64,000 nt of DNA from an uncultured Amylibacter sp. (GCA_905181935.1 CAJIZV010000001.1:372001-436000), one strand, 5' to 3'; shown: positions 19,426-29,218, counted from the first letter of the stretch. Numbers and translations: made by a program. Notes: generated by a model not told the origin, from the sequence alone.

Positions 19426-20198
19426 CGTAATAATGGTGGTTTAGTAGGATCCATACCTGGTGCCGATGGTAGCTTTTTTATTTCCAATTTAGGCAAATCA
19501 AAACGCAAACCAAATTTAGCAAGTTTTGCGCATACGGCATTTGATGCATCTAGAAACATTACATCTAGACTGCCTGCTTCAGTGCCTGAAAAAATTAATG
19601 TTTCAGAAATTGCATTTGCTATTGCCTCTTCTGCACCTAGCCTTGCATTTATGAAAATGATAACTGTTGCGCGAACATTTGTTTCATAAGAAACCTCAAC
19701 TAAATAAGCAATTTCTGCAAACCCTGCCATTGTAGCAAGTTTAGCATCTAATGCAGTAATTACCCCTTCTGGCAAAAGTGTTGGTGGAAAAATCTCTTTT
19801 AGCTTAGCCTCAGCTTGTGCTGGCTCTTTTGAAATAGTTTCAGAGATCCATGTTATGACGTCTGGAGGTAATATAATAGATGACGGTGAAACTGTTAAGT
19901 TTAAACCCAGTCCTATATTTTTTCCATTTAACATTGCTACTATTGAACGGCCAGATAATGCTGCAAAAGGAACAATCCTTTCAGCAAAATCTGCCAACCG
20001 CTCTTCTCTATCAAAAACTAATGCAACTTCTTGGTCATCTACTTGAAATAAATCTGGATTAATATTACGCCCATCAGATTCCGTTTCTAACAACATAAAA
20101 AGTTCTGCATCGATTAGGCGTTCATAAAGCCGCATGCGCGCGATATCATTATCAGGATTAGCTTCCATTTCTGCATGTGCGGTATCAATGGGTGTCAT
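19422..20198 (-). CDS. SseB-family protein
   Basis: Cytoplasmic protein (258 aa) resembling the SseB family of Rhodobacteraceae: an N-terminal AHAEMEANPDNDIARMRLYERLIDAELFMLLE segment, a middle beta-strand region (VFDREERLADFAE), and a C-terminal half ending APGMDPTKPPLLR. In other bacteria the SseB domain is linked to secretion or serine-sensitivity phenotypes, but the role in this group is unknown. Transcribed towards ghrA. Confidence 0.7.
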   Translation of the reverse strand: MTPIDTAHAEMEANPDNDIARMRLYERLIDAELFMLLETESDGRNINPDLFQVDDQEVALVFDREERLADFAERIVPFAALSGRSIVAMLNGKNIGLGLNLTVSPSSIILPPDVITWISETISKEPAQAEAKLKEIFPPTLLPEGVITALDAKLATMAGFAEIAYLVEVSYETNVRATVIIFINARLGAEEAIANAISETLIFSGTEAGSLDVMFLDASNAVCAKLAKFGLRFDLPKLEIKKLPSAPGMDPTKPPLLR

Positions 20199-20345
20199 GA
20201 AAGTATCCTCAATTATAAATATAAATTATAAAGCTTAAAATAATGTACTCATGATTTAATTTATTAGTATTTTGTTAAAATATTTAGCCCAGTTTAGCTG
20301 AATAAAGTTTATGTTAATTTTGTAGATGATAAGTGATAAATTAGA

Positions 20346-22055
20346 TCAACTAAAAAATATTACAAATAATGCAAGTCCCAACAGAGCAGCAATAGAAATT
20401 ACCATAGCACCAGCTGGCCAGCTTGCAGCACGAGGACTATCAGGACCATGACTATGATGTAATTTACTAGTAAATTTAATTACAGAGAATTTTAAAAGTG
20501 AGCTTGTACCTTTAAACAAAGAAAAAATAACAAAGGCAATATATGAAAGTACTGAGGGCATAAATTTACGATATATGACATCAGTATCAAGATTCACCGC
20601 GCGTAATTCTGGTGGGTGCAATCCACGGCGGTAAATAATTGCAAATGCTAGTAAGGCAAAGAATAGCAACTGTAATTGGCCAGCTATATGTTCCATCGTA
20701 TATGGATCATAATCAACATCAAATGGTAAAATCGAATAAAGAAAATTAGGGAAAACACCTATAAAAATACACAAGAATGCTGTTATTCCCATTGCTAGCA
20801 ACATATGCAGTGGTGCTTCAGCTGGGCGTTTGCCACTGTCATGTGCAAAAAATGTGAAAAACGGAATCTTAATTCCAGAATGTGACAGAACACCTGCGGA
20901 TGCAAACACAAGTGCAAGCCAAATATATGTATAATGCTCATGCGCTACTGCTGACAACGTAAGCGATTTAGTGATGAAGCCTGAAAAAAGAGGAAAAGCA
21001 GAGATTGAAGCTGCGCCAACTAGACAGAAAATCGCAGTTTTAGGCATAGTTCGATATAACCCACCCAATTCAGATGCTTTTGAAGTCCCTGTTCTATACA
21101 TAACTGCACCAACAGACATAAATAATAATGCTTTATACAAAATATGTGCGAAAGCATGACTAGCTGTGCCATTCAAGGCCAATTCAGTACCTATACCAAC
21201 CCCAACAACCATAAACCCAAGTTGGTTATTTAATGAATACGCTAATACACGGCGCAAATCATTTTCAATTTCAGCAAAGAAAATAGGAAACAGTGCCATT
21301 ATAGTACCGATATAAATCAAAATCTCAGTTCCAGCAAAACCCCTAGCTAATGCGTATACAGCCAATTTAGTAGTAAATGCTGACAGTATAACTGTTCCTG
21401 TAATGGTGGCAGCTGGATAGCTGTCTTGAAGCCAATTATGCAACAATGGAAAAGCACATTTCATGCCAAAAGATAAAAAGATTAGCCAAGTAGCTAGGGA
21501 ACCTAATTCCATTTTCTCAAATGCTATAGAACCTGTATCTGCATAAAATAAAGCTACACCCGCTATTAAAATCACACCTGAGGTAATTTGTATAATTAAA
21601 TAGCGCATACCAGTCCAATATGAGCCTTCTGTACCGCGCGCCCAAATCAAAAAAACAGAGGCAATAGCAGTTCCCTCCCAATAGAAAAATAATGAAATCA
21701 TATCACCAGATAAAGCAGCACCAATGGCCGATCCCGCGTAAGCTAGAGCGGCTACTTGTTGTATGGTATCTCGCAAGTGCCAAGCAAACAAGTTTCCTAA
21801 AAATGCTGCAAGGCAGAAAATAAGAACGAATATTCTAGACAGTCTATCAAGTCGCATAAATTCAAGGTCAAAGCCAAAAAATGGGATTAAAACAAATTCT
21901 CCCATACCCAATGTCCAAACCTGAAAGGCAGCAATAATCGGTATGCCTAACATAACCGTGTTACGCATAAGACCGTGTGGTAAAAATAAAATTACACCTG
22001 CAGCAAGAAAAAACAAAAATGCCGTTGGGATCTGGTGCAAAAGATCAAGCATCAT
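20346..22055 (-). CDS. Mrp-type antiporter, third ND4/ND5-like subunit
   Basis: Polytopic proton-translocating subunit (569 aa) homologous to NuoL/M/N and MrpA/D. The key charged residues of the channel are present: Glu127 in FFYWEGTA, Lys199 in FGMKCAFPLLHNWLQ and Lys230 in AFTTKLAVYAL. A longer C-terminal part with two or three extra membrane helices could correspond to the extended end of an MrpA/NuoL-type subunit. It is last in the ten-gene operon and overlaps the preceding small gene by 11 bases. Confidence 0.8.
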   Translation of the reverse strand: MMLDLLHQIPTAFLFFLAAGVILFLPHGLMRNTVMLGIPIIAAFQVWTLGMGEFVLIPFFGFDLEFMRLDRLSRIFVLIFCLAAFLGNLFAWHLRDTIQQVAALAYAGSAIGAALSGDMISLFFYWEGTAIASVFLIWARGTEGSYWTGMRYLIIQITSGVILIAGVALFYADTGSIAFEKMELGSLATWLIFLSFGMKCAFPLLHNWLQDSYPAATITGTVILSAFTTKLAVYALARGFAGTEILIYIGTIMALFPIFFAEIENDLRRVLAYSLNNQLGFMVVGVGIGTELALNGTASHAFAHILYKALLFMSVGAVMYRTGTSKASELGGLYRTMPKTAIFCLVGAASISAFPLFSGFITKSLTLSAVAHEHYTYIWLALVFASAGVLSHSGIKIPFFTFFAHDSGKRPAEAPLHMLLAMGITAFLCIFIGVFPNFLYSILPFDVDYDPYTMEHIAGQLQLLFFALLAFAIIYRRGLHPPELRAVNLDTDVIYRKFMPSVLSYIAFVIFSLFKGTSSLLKFSVIKFTSKLHHSHGPDSPRAASWPAGAMVISIAALLGLALFVIFFS

Positions 22056-22392
22056 GATTGATCCTCTGAATTTGATCTTCTGGATAATCTTCAGTATCTA
22101 TAGATTTTTTGCCATAAAAATTTTCACGTACTTTAATAAGCTTCCGTAATATTGTTGCTACGAATATAAGACCGGCAAACATTACAAAGCCATAGTATGC
22201 ATAAAAACCTTTATAGCTTTCGATATCAAAGTAAGCATGCTTTTCATATGTCCATTCAAGTGAAAAAGAGACAATACAAATCACTATAAGAATGTGGAAA
22301 ATCCTACGGTCATTCCCTGGGCGATCTACCCAATTCATCCAACGGCCAAGAATTGGATAAGTCTTAGGAGTTTCAGTAATTTTTTTAGCCAT
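22045..22392 (-). CDS. Small membrane protein within the Mrp-type operon
   Basis: 115 aa with two hydrophobic segments (about 32-50 and 63-83) and charged, hydrophilic ends. I recognise no family. It is packed between two ND4/ND5-like genes, overlapping one by 11 bases and 12 bases from the other, so it is likely an accessory subunit or assembly factor of this antiporter. Confidence 0.7.
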   Translation of the reverse strand: MAKKITETPKTYPILGRWMNWVDRPGNDRRIFHILIVICIVSFSLEWTYEKHAYFDIESYKGFYAYYGFVMFAGLIFVATILRKLIKVRENFYGKKSIDTEDYPEDQIQRINHDA

Positions 22393-22404
22393 TTACATAG
22401 CCTC

Positions 22405-23883
22405 CTATTTTTGAACAATTGGGGTTAAAAAATCTTGTAAGGTACCCGCGTAAAAGAATAAGATAATACATCCAATAGCAGTAAGTGCTGGAGGTAGCCA
22501 GCAGAGGATTGGCGCTTCATTATACGTTCTGGGAATATCATTAGGAATTGGCAAAAAGAAGGCACGCCCAACAATGGGTAGCAAATAAGCCACATTTAAT
22601 AGTGACGACAACATCAACACACCAATAATGATATAATGACCAGTATCTACTGCACCTAACATTAGTAAAAATTTTGGCCAAGAGCCACCCAATGGTGGCA
22701 GGCCTATAATAGAAAGCGAAGCAATAAAAAATGCGGCAAAAGTGATAGGCATTGCACGGCCTAGGCCAGTCATTTGAGAAATTTCAGTTTTATGAAATTT
22801 CACATAAATAGCCCCAGCACACATAAATAATGTTATTTTGCCCATTGCATGCATTGCAATATGCATACCTCCACCTAACGCTCCCATCGAACTTGCCAAA
22901 GCCATACCCAAAGTGATGTACGACAATTGAGAAATTGTGGAATATGCCAACCGCTTTTTAAGATTATCTTGGTACATAGCTATAATAGAAGCGGCTATAA
23001 TGGAATAAGCAGCCAACCACATTAGCCATTCTGAAGCGCCCGTATCTGCAAGAAAATCTATGCCAAAAATATAAATGCCAACCTTGAGCATAGTAAAAAC
23101 ACCAGCTTTAACAACTGCAACCGCGTGCAATAGCGCTGAAACGGGAGTTGGGGCGACCATCGCCGCAGGCAGCCATTTGTGAAATGGCATTAATGCTGCC
23201 TTCCCAATTCCAAAAGCGTATAAACCTAATAATACTGGAACGATCCAACCAACAACTTTGCCTTCTAGAATTCCGCCTTGTGTAAAGTCTAATGTCCCAG
23301 TTAATACATATGTCCAAATAATAGCTGTCAATTGTAGTGCAACAGATGTTCCAATTAAAATTGCCAAATATGTCCGCGCACCACGGATTGACTCTGGGGT
23401 ACCTTTGTGGGCAACCAACGGATAAGTAGAAACTGTTAAAATCTCATAAAACAAAAATAATGTGAACATGTTAGAGGCAAAAGCAATCCCAATAACTGAT
23501 GAGATTGCTATACAAAAGCAAGCAAAAAAGCGTGCATGATGCTTTTCATTATTACCACGCATATAGCCAACACCGTAGATGTGAGTCAAAATCCACAATC
23601 CTGATGCTATGATAGCAAACAACAACCCCAACGGCTCAATATTAAAAGCAATGTCGACCCCTGGAAAAACGTTAAACAAACTCACAGGTTCAGTCACATC
23701 ATTTCCAACATTAGAAAGGATCATCAGTACACAGCTAAATGTTAGTACAGCACACAAAAGAGTAAACGTATCGCGTACATTCTGCATACCTGAAAATGCC
23801 ATATTTCCAGCCATTGCTAAAAAAGGAAGTAACATAGCACAATAAAGTGCAGTCATTGTATCAAGTGTGTAAAACTCCATCAC
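22405..23883 (-). CDS. Mrp-type antiporter, second ND4/ND5-like subunit
   Basis: Polytopic antiporter-like subunit (492 aa), closer to NuoL/MrpA-N than to MrpD by its TPVSALLHAVAVVKAGVF segment. The conserved charges are Glu147 (FLFYEILT), Lys228 (GIGKAALMPFHKWLP) and Lys259. Its ATG overlaps the stop of the preceding gene by 4 bases. It may stand in for the N-terminal part of MrpA, which does not exist here as a full-length protein. Confidence 0.82.
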   Translation of the reverse strand: MMEFYTLDTMTALYCAMLLPFLAMAGNMAFSGMQNVRDTFTLLCAVLTFSCVLMILSNVGNDVTEPVSLFNVFPGVDIAFNIEPLGLLFAIIASGLWILTHIYGVGYMRGNNEKHHARFFACFCIAISSVIGIAFASNMFTLFLFYEILTVSTYPLVAHKGTPESIRGARTYLAILIGTSVALQLTAIIWTYVLTGTLDFTQGGILEGKVVGWIVPVLLGLYAFGIGKAALMPFHKWLPAAMVAPTPVSALLHAVAVVKAGVFTMLKVGIYIFGIDFLADTGASEWLMWLAAYSIIAASIIAMYQDNLKKRLAYSTISQLSYITLGMALASSMGALGGGMHIAMHAMGKITLFMCAGAIYVKFHKTEISQMTGLGRAMPITFAAFFIASLSIIGLPPLGGSWPKFLLMLGAVDTGHYIIIGVLMLSSLLNVAYLLPIVGRAFFLPIPNDIPRTYNEAPILCWLPPALTAIGCIILFFYAGTLQDFLTPIVQK

Positions 23884-25454
23884 TTCACCCCTAACGCTTC
23901 ATTGCTATCCAACATGCCCATTGAACCGTCTAAAAGGCCTAGAGCTGCTTGATTGGCGATATCATAAAGAAAGTCAGTTGAAAGACCAAACCACAAACAA
24001 GAACCAGCTAGTATCCACATAGGAATTAACATCATTAAAGGTGCTTCTGTTGCAGTGCTATTTGGATCAGGTTCGCGTAAGTATAAAACCTCAAATACGC
24101 GCCATACATAAACAACTGCCAAAAGCGAAGACAAAACAATTGCAATAGATACTAATAAAAATGAACTATTTTCAGCAACCCGTTCAAGAGCCGCTTGAAC
24201 TAATAACCACTTTGACAAAAAGCCTGCAGTCCCGGGGACTCCAATCAAAGATAGGCCGCCAACGACAATTGCGCCACAGGTCAAAGGCATTTTTCGACCT
24301 AAGCCAGATATTTGAGTATAGAATGCACTTCCAGTACGAAGAACTAATGCGCCAACACCCATAAATAATAAAGCTTTGGCCAACCCATGATTAAACATAT
24401 GCAATAATGCAGCCGTCAGGCCTGTTTCTGTTAGGATAGCTATACCCAATAACATATAACCAACTTGAGCTATTGATGAATATGCTAACATCCTTTTAAA
24501 ATTTATTTGAAATGCAGCGACGAAAGATGCTGAGAACATCGCAATAATAGCAAGTGGTAAAAATATAATTTCAAGAGCATTTGTGGTAAAAGAAAAATCT
24601 GGGTGATAAACCGAAAATATGAAACGCATCAACACGTAAAGTGCCGCTTTAGTAGCGGTAGCTGATAAAAAAACAGTGACTGCAGATGGAGCAAACGTGT
24701 ACGCCTTTGGCAACCATAAATGTAAAGGAAACATTGCAACCTTTAGCCCCAGGCCAACAACAATAAAAGCAAATCCAGATCTCACAGTACGATTTGCTCC
24801 TTGATCAGCAATACGATCTGCCAAATCTGCCATGTTCAAAGTTCCCGTGGCCATATAAAGCATACCCAAACCAATAACAAAAAACGTTGCACCAATAGTG
24901 CCCATAATTAGATAATCATAAGCGGCAGTTAGAGCACGGCGATCTCGAGCTGCACCTTGCGCTACAAGAACATAAGTCGATAAAGAAGAAATTTCCAAGA
25001 AAACAAAGACATTAAAAGCATCTCCAGTTGCAACCATACCCAACAATCCTGTCAAACAAAGCATCCAACAAGCATAAAATAAGCTATGATCTTTTGATCG
25101 AATTTCATCTTTGACAGAAACATATGCAAACGGCAAAACTACTGTTCCAATTGCACTAATCAGCATCAAAACATATGCATTAGTAGCATCAATTCGGTAC
25201 TCAATCCCCAAAGGTGGAGACCAACCTCCCATTGTATAGGATATATAGCCACCTTCACGCACTGACATCATCAACATAACCGATATAATCAATGCAATAG
25301 CTGACGAGACAAATGCAAGCGGCCAAGCTAAGCGACGTGAACCCAGTAAAACAATTAATGGTGCAGCACAAAATGGCACCAAGACCTGCAACAATGGTAA
25401 ATGATCATACAAAGTGCGCGCAGTGTGCTCTGCAACTAAAGCAGTATTAGCCAT
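23880..25454 (-). CDS. mrpD: Mrp antiporter subunit D
   Basis: Polytopic subunit (524 aa), the best MrpD/MnhD match of the three ND-like genes and placed directly after mrpC as in standard Mrp operons. It has Glu154 (FVFLEISSLSTY), Lys238 (GLGLKVAMFPLHLWLP) and Lys269 (SATATKAALYVL), the residues of the antiporter channel. The mrpC stop and mrpD start share one base. Confidence 0.88.
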   Translation of the reverse strand: MANTALVAEHTARTLYDHLPLLQVLVPFCAAPLIVLLGSRRLAWPLAFVSSAIALIISVMLMMSVREGGYISYTMGGWSPPLGIEYRIDATNAYVLMLISAIGTVVLPFAYVSVKDEIRSKDHSLFYACWMLCLTGLLGMVATGDAFNVFVFLEISSLSTYVLVAQGAARDRRALTAAYDYLIMGTIGATFFVIGLGMLYMATGTLNMADLADRIADQGANRTVRSGFAFIVVGLGLKVAMFPLHLWLPKAYTFAPSAVTVFLSATATKAALYVLMRFIFSVYHPDFSFTTNALEIIFLPLAIIAMFSASFVAAFQINFKRMLAYSSIAQVGYMLLGIAILTETGLTAALLHMFNHGLAKALLFMGVGALVLRTGSAFYTQISGLGRKMPLTCGAIVVGGLSLIGVPGTAGFLSKWLLVQAALERVAENSSFLLVSIAIVLSSLLAVVYVWRVFEVLYLREPDPNSTATEAPLMMLIPMWILAGSCLWFGLSTDFLYDIANQAALGLLDGSMGMLDSNEALGVK

Positions 25455-25909
25455 TAAATCAAACCTTCTGCAACATCGCGATATTTAATATTATCATCGC
25501 GTGTCATCTCTTGTTCAATATTCAAAATATCCTCTTCATCGATTGTATTGAAACTTTCGCGAATACGAATTATCAATGCTAATCCTAATGAAGTTGTTGC
25601 TATACCAACAACAATTGCTGTTAGAATTAAAACATGTGGCAGTGGGTTTGAATATACAATTCCTTGCAAGGCTTCTTTGTCTACATGATATTTATCATCC
25701 ATGGGAAAGATTGGAGCAGTGCCACCTGTAACTTTCCCAATCGATACATAAAACATAAAAACAGATACCTGAAAAATATTTAAACCAATAATTTTTTTTA
25801 CTAAGTTGGTTTTATCTACAACAATAAATAAGCCTGTCATCATCAAGACTATGAATAACAAATAATGGATATGCCCAGCTAAGAACTGAAGATTAAAAAG
25901 TTGACCCAT
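25454..25909 (-). CDS. mrpC: Mrp antiporter subunit C (NuoK-like)
   Basis: Three-helix NuoK-like subunit (151 aa, longer than the usual about 113) that sits between MrpA and MrpD. The family segment LPHVLILTAIVVGIATTSLGLALIIRI is clear. The extra length lies in a polar insert before that segment and in an acidic C-terminal tail. Confidence 0.87.
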   Translation of the reverse strand: MGQLFNLQFLAGHIHYLLFIVLMMTGLFIVVDKTNLVKKIIGLNIFQVSVFMFYVSIGKVTGGTAPIFPMDDKYHVDKEALQGIVYSNPLPHVLILTAIVVGIATTSLGLALIIRIRESFNTIDEEDILNIEQEMTRDDNIKYRDVAEGLI

Positions 25910-26353
25910 CTACCAATCCTCATCTGTTAAGCTTGGCGGTCTACCTGCAAATGCATAATAAATTGCAACCATTACTCCTGTAACGGTAACTCCGACACCA
26001 AACTCTATCGCCAATAGCCCCCAATGTTGGCCATGTGTTGGATGAAGGGGCGCAAATGCGTCATAATCTAAAAAATCATATCCAAGAAGCATCGTAGCAA
26101 TACCAGTGCCGGCATAGATCAAAACGCCTAACGCTAGAATTTTATGCACAAGCCATTCTGGAAAAACTTTCTTCACAGATTCCAAACTGAAAACAATACC
26201 ATAAAGGATAAAAGCCACAGCCATGATAACACCCGCTTGAAAACCACCACCTGGTGAAAAATCGCCATGAAATTGTACATATAAAGCGAATAAAATAATA
26301 GTACCAACTAAAAGCTTGGTTACAACACGCAAAATTAAGTGGTGAAAAATCAT
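25910..26353 (-). CDS. mrpB: Mrp antiporter subunit B
   Basis: MnhB-domain membrane subunit (147 aa) with four hydrophobic segments. The signature FSPGGGFQAGVIMAVAFIL is present, and a GVGVTVTGVMVAIYYA helix lies near the end. It starts in a 4-base overlap with the upstream subunit and ends one base before mrpC. Confidence 0.9.
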   Translation of the reverse strand: MIFHHLILRVVTKLLVGTIILFALYVQFHGDFSPGGGFQAGVIMAVAFILYGIVFSLESVKKVFPEWLVHKILALGVLIYAGTGIATMLLGYDFLDYDAFAPLHPTHGQHWGLLAIEFGVGVTVTGVMVAIYYAFAGRPPSLTDEDW

Positions 26354-26904
26354 ACTTCTTCATCCTCATCTTCACGCCGGCGACGTAGGCCAGACAATAA
26401 CAATAAAACGCCAATACCCGCCGTGAAAACAACAGCAGTTTCACCAAGAGTATCATAGCCTCGATAGCTCCCCAGGATTGCGGTTACTACGTTTGGTACG
26501 TCAATATCATCTGGGGTTCGAGCCAAATAATCAGGCCCAACATGCATTTGAGCTGGTGCATCATATGCACCAAAAGCTGGCATATCTAGTGTACCATAAA
26601 CCAGTGCGGCTCCTGTTACACAGACTACTATCAATGGCACGAAGGCAGTATGGCGTGAACGCTTCGCAATAGGCTTGGTTAAAGCAATTGTACCCAGCAT
26701 AAGAACAGTTGAAATTCCAGCCCCAACTGCAGCCTCAGTAAACGCAACATCTACTGCATCTAATGTGACAAACAGTAATGCAGATAGTAAACTGAAAACA
26801 CTTGATAACATTACAACTGCAAACAGTCGCTCCATGCGGACAATTGCTAAAGCTGTTAATACTAACATTACGAATAAGACAGTATTGGTAAGTGTATCAA
26901 TCAT
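26350..26904 (-). CDS. MrpA C-terminal-like subunit (DUF4040 + MbhE-like)
   Basis: A 184-aa membrane protein that corresponds to the C-terminal end of MrpA, encoded separately. The first about 75 residues are DUF4040 (MbhD-like: ERLFAVVMLSSVFSLLSALLFVTLDAVDVAFTEAAVGAG); the rest resembles MbhE (NVVTAILGSYRGYDTLGETAVVFTAGIGVLLL). In archaeal Mbh/Mbx complexes these parts are likewise split from the ND5-like subunit. It ends in a basic/acidic tail, RRRREDEDEEV. Confidence 0.85.
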   Translation of the reverse strand: MIDTLTNTVLFVMLVLTALAIVRMERLFAVVMLSSVFSLLSALLFVTLDAVDVAFTEAAVGAGISTVLMLGTIALTKPIAKRSRHTAFVPLIVVCVTGAALVYGTLDMPAFGAYDAPAQMHVGPDYLARTPDDIDVPNVVTAILGSYRGYDTLGETAVVFTAGIGVLLLLSGLRRRREDEDEEV

Positions 26905-27239
26905 TTATCAATACCTGATTTCTTATGTTTTTTGCGTAAAGGTTTTATACCCGACACCCATGCAGCATTAGCAACTGCATGAGATGAAGTTGGTCCTGTA
27001 ATAAACAAAAATACACCTATTAAAAGTAATTTAAATGTAATTAAATTAAAGCCTGAATGAATTCCCATGCCTAATAATAACAAAATTACACCACCACTAT
27101 CAGTTACAGACGCAGCATGAAGTCTTGACCAAAAGTCAGGAAACCTCAACGAGCCCAAAGCCCCGATGATGACAAGGATACCCCCTGAAAGAATGCAGAT
27201 CCATGCAATTACTTGAAGAAACTCTAAAAAGATACTCAC
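26901..27239 (-). CDS. mrpG: Mrp antiporter subunit G
   Basis: Three-helix subunit (112 aa) of the PhaG/MnhG family. It contains LGSLRFPDFWSRLHAASVTDSGGVILLLLG, the family hallmark, and ITGPTSSHAVANAAW. It overlaps both neighbours by 4 bases. Confidence 0.92.
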   Translation of the reverse strand: MSIFLEFLQVIAWICILSGGILVIIGALGSLRFPDFWSRLHAASVTDSGGVILLLLGMGIHSGFNLITFKLLLIGVFLFITGPTSSHAVANAAWVSGIKPLRKKHKKSGIDK

Positions 27240-27544
27240 TTCTTAGCCTCTCTTTTTATCAAAATATCGCCAATTGCACGATACCTAAAGAATTTTAAAA
27301 TTGCGATCGTACTAACAAAATTGATCAATGCGTAAAGTAAAGCAATGTCCAAGAAATCAGGCCGCCCACTAAGAAAACCAAGTACACCAATAAACAAAAC
27401 AGTTTGCGTGCCAAAAGAGTTTGTTGAAAGAACTCTGTCATACAAAGTTGGACCTTTGTATAAGCGTAAAAGCACTAAAATCATTGCAATAAATAACATC
27501 AATAATGCAATCAGAAAAACAAAATGTGGGACAGTACTTATCAT
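27236..27544 (-). CDS. mrpF: Mrp antiporter subunit F
   Basis: Three-helix subunit (102 aa) of the MrpF/PhaF family, recognised by RLYKGPTLYDRVLSTNSFGTQTVLFIG and FLDIALLYALINFVSTIAILKFFR. It overlaps both neighbours by 4 bases. Confidence 0.9.
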   Translation of the reverse strand: MISTVPHFVFLIALLMLFIAMILVLLRLYKGPTLYDRVLSTNSFGTQTVLFIGVLGFLSGRPDFLDIALLYALINFVSTIAILKFFRYRAIGDILIKREAKK

Positions 27545-28029
27545 AAGTCAACAATACCTTCAGTTTTCGAAACTCGTCTATCCATGTCTGCTAGTGCAGC
27601 ATGATCATCCAAGCTGTAAGATAACCCATGAACTAAAAAATGATCGCCTTCCACTTCAACTGTAATTGTACCTGGTGTGAGTGTAATTGTATTTGCAAAT
27701 ATAGCTTGCCCTAAATCACTTTTTTGAGAGAAAGGTACTTTATACATCTTTTGCTTAATATCCATATTGGGAGATAAAACTATTTTAATTACAGTCCAAT
27801 TAGATTTGGCAATTTCAGCTAAAACCCAAAAAATATATTTAACAAATTCGATTGGGCGTAAATGGACTGACAAGCGCTTAAAATTAGAGGCGTCATCCAT
27901 ACGCCGAACGATCCATACAGCAAAAACTGAGGATCCAGCGCCCAATACAAGTGTCAGTGTTTTATCTATACCTGACATTAAATACCAAAGTGCAAATAAA
28001 AAAATAGCGGTAAAAATTGAACGTAACAA
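27541..28029 (-). CDS. mrpE: Mrp antiporter subunit E
   Basis: Membrane subunit (162 aa) of the MrpE/PhaE family and first gene of the antiporter operon. Two N-terminal hydrophobic segments are followed by the soluble part with IFANTITLTPGTITVEVEGDHFLVHGLS. It is preceded by about 290 bases shared divergently with kdsA. Confidence 0.9.
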   Translation of the reverse strand: MLRSIFTAIFLFALWYLMSGIDKTLTLVLGAGSSVFAVWIVRRMDDASNFKRLSVHLRPIEFVKYIFWVLAEIAKSNWTVIKIVLSPNMDIKQKMYKVPFSQKSDLGQAIFANTITLTPGTITVEVEGDHFLVHGLSYSLDDHAALADMDRRVSKTEGIVDL

Positions 28030-28315
28030 TGGAATCTCTCTCCTAGGGTTTCAATTTAAAGTTTTCCAAAGCAGGAGCAAGTCTCTTAAGGCTAAAATAA
28101 ATTTTTTCTTTAATATTATAAAATAGTATATCTTGTTAAATGGATAGGAACATCTTATCTACATGATGTATGAAATACCTTATCAGATATTTTGAAATTA
28201 ATACCATGTAAAAGATTAAATATTTTTGGGATACTTAAAATTAAAGAACTCATAAAATAAAAATAACTTGTAACTAATTAAAATAATTTATTTTTTAAAA
28301 AAGTGAAAAAAGAAC

Positions 28316-29152
28316 ATGCAAAATACTATTAAATTAAAGAATTTTGAGATTTCGAATGATAAACCACTAACCATAATCTCAGGACCTTGCCAGTTAGAAG
28401 GCCTTGATCATTCTTTAATAATCGCCGAAAAGTTAGCTAAAGCGTGTGATAAGTTTGGTGCAAATTTTATTTTTAAAGGCTCATTTGACAAAGCCAATCG
28501 AACATCTCTGTCAGGAAAGCGTGGCTTAGGTATTCAAGAGGGTTTACGCATCATGCAAGAAATAAACTCAGAACTAGGCTGTCCAACAGTCACAGACATT
28601 CATACAGCAGAACAATGTGCTATTACTGCACAAGTGGTTGATGTCTTGCAAATCCCAGCATTTTTGTGTCGACAAACAGATTTATTGTTAGCAGCAGCTA
28701 ATACAGGTGCAATATTAAATATCAAAAAAGGCCAATTTTTAGCGCCTTGGGATATGCATAAAGTTTTAGAAAAAGCCTCATCAACAGGCAATCAAAATAT
28801 CATGGCATGTGAACGTGGGACAAGTTTTGGATATAATACTCTAGTTGCTGACATGCGTGGGTTACCTGAAATGGGACGCAACGGGGTTCCAGTTATAATG
28901 GATGCAACTCACTCAGTACAGCAACCAGGGGGGAATGGTGGGTCGTCAGGTGGCCAGCGTGAATTCGCTCCAGTAATGGCACGATGTGCTGTAAGCTTAG
29001 GAATTGCAGGAGTTTTCATAGAAAGCCACGAAGATCCAGACAATGCCCCTAGCGATGGACAAAATATGATTCAATTAGAGCGTATGCCGGAACTTATTAA
29101 ATCACTTATGGCTTTTGATAAGTTAGCAAAAGAAACTCCAATTCGTCTTTAA
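28316..29152 (+). CDS. kdsA: 3-deoxy-8-phosphooctulonate (KDO-8-P) synthase
   Basis: Condenses phosphoenolpyruvate with arabinose-5-phosphate to make the KDO sugar of lipid A/LPS. The 278-aa protein has ISGPCQLEG, FIFKGSFDKANRTS, GTSFGYNTLVADMRGL and DATHSVQQPGG, all typical. The presence of KDO synthesis supports a Gram-negative host. No strong ribosome site is seen, but the N-terminus fits the family. Confidence 0.95.
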   Translation: MQNTIKLKNFEISNDKPLTIISGPCQLEGLDHSLIIAEKLAKACDKFGANFIFKGSFDKANRTSLSGKRGLGIQEGLRIMQEINSELGCPTVTDIHTAEQCAITAQVVDVLQIPAFLCRQTDLLLAAANTGAILNIKKGQFLAPWDMHKVLEKASSTGNQNIMACERGTSFGYNTLVADMRGLPEMGRNGVPVIMDATHSVQQPGGNGGSSGGQREFAPVMARCAVSLGIAGVFIESHEDPDNAPSDGQNMIQLERMPELIKSLMAFDKLAKETPIRL

Positions 29153-29218
29153 TATCTTGAAGCAAAAAACCCTATGACTAAGCCACAAACAAGTGTCTCA
29201 CAAAATACTTGAGATTTC

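Noticed and set aside
20346..28029. Possible respiratory complex I operon because of NuoK-, NuoL- and NuoM-like proteins
   Set aside because: MrpB, E, F and G and the DUF4040/MbhE-type protein are present and no redox subunits accompany them, so this is an Mrp-type antiporter.
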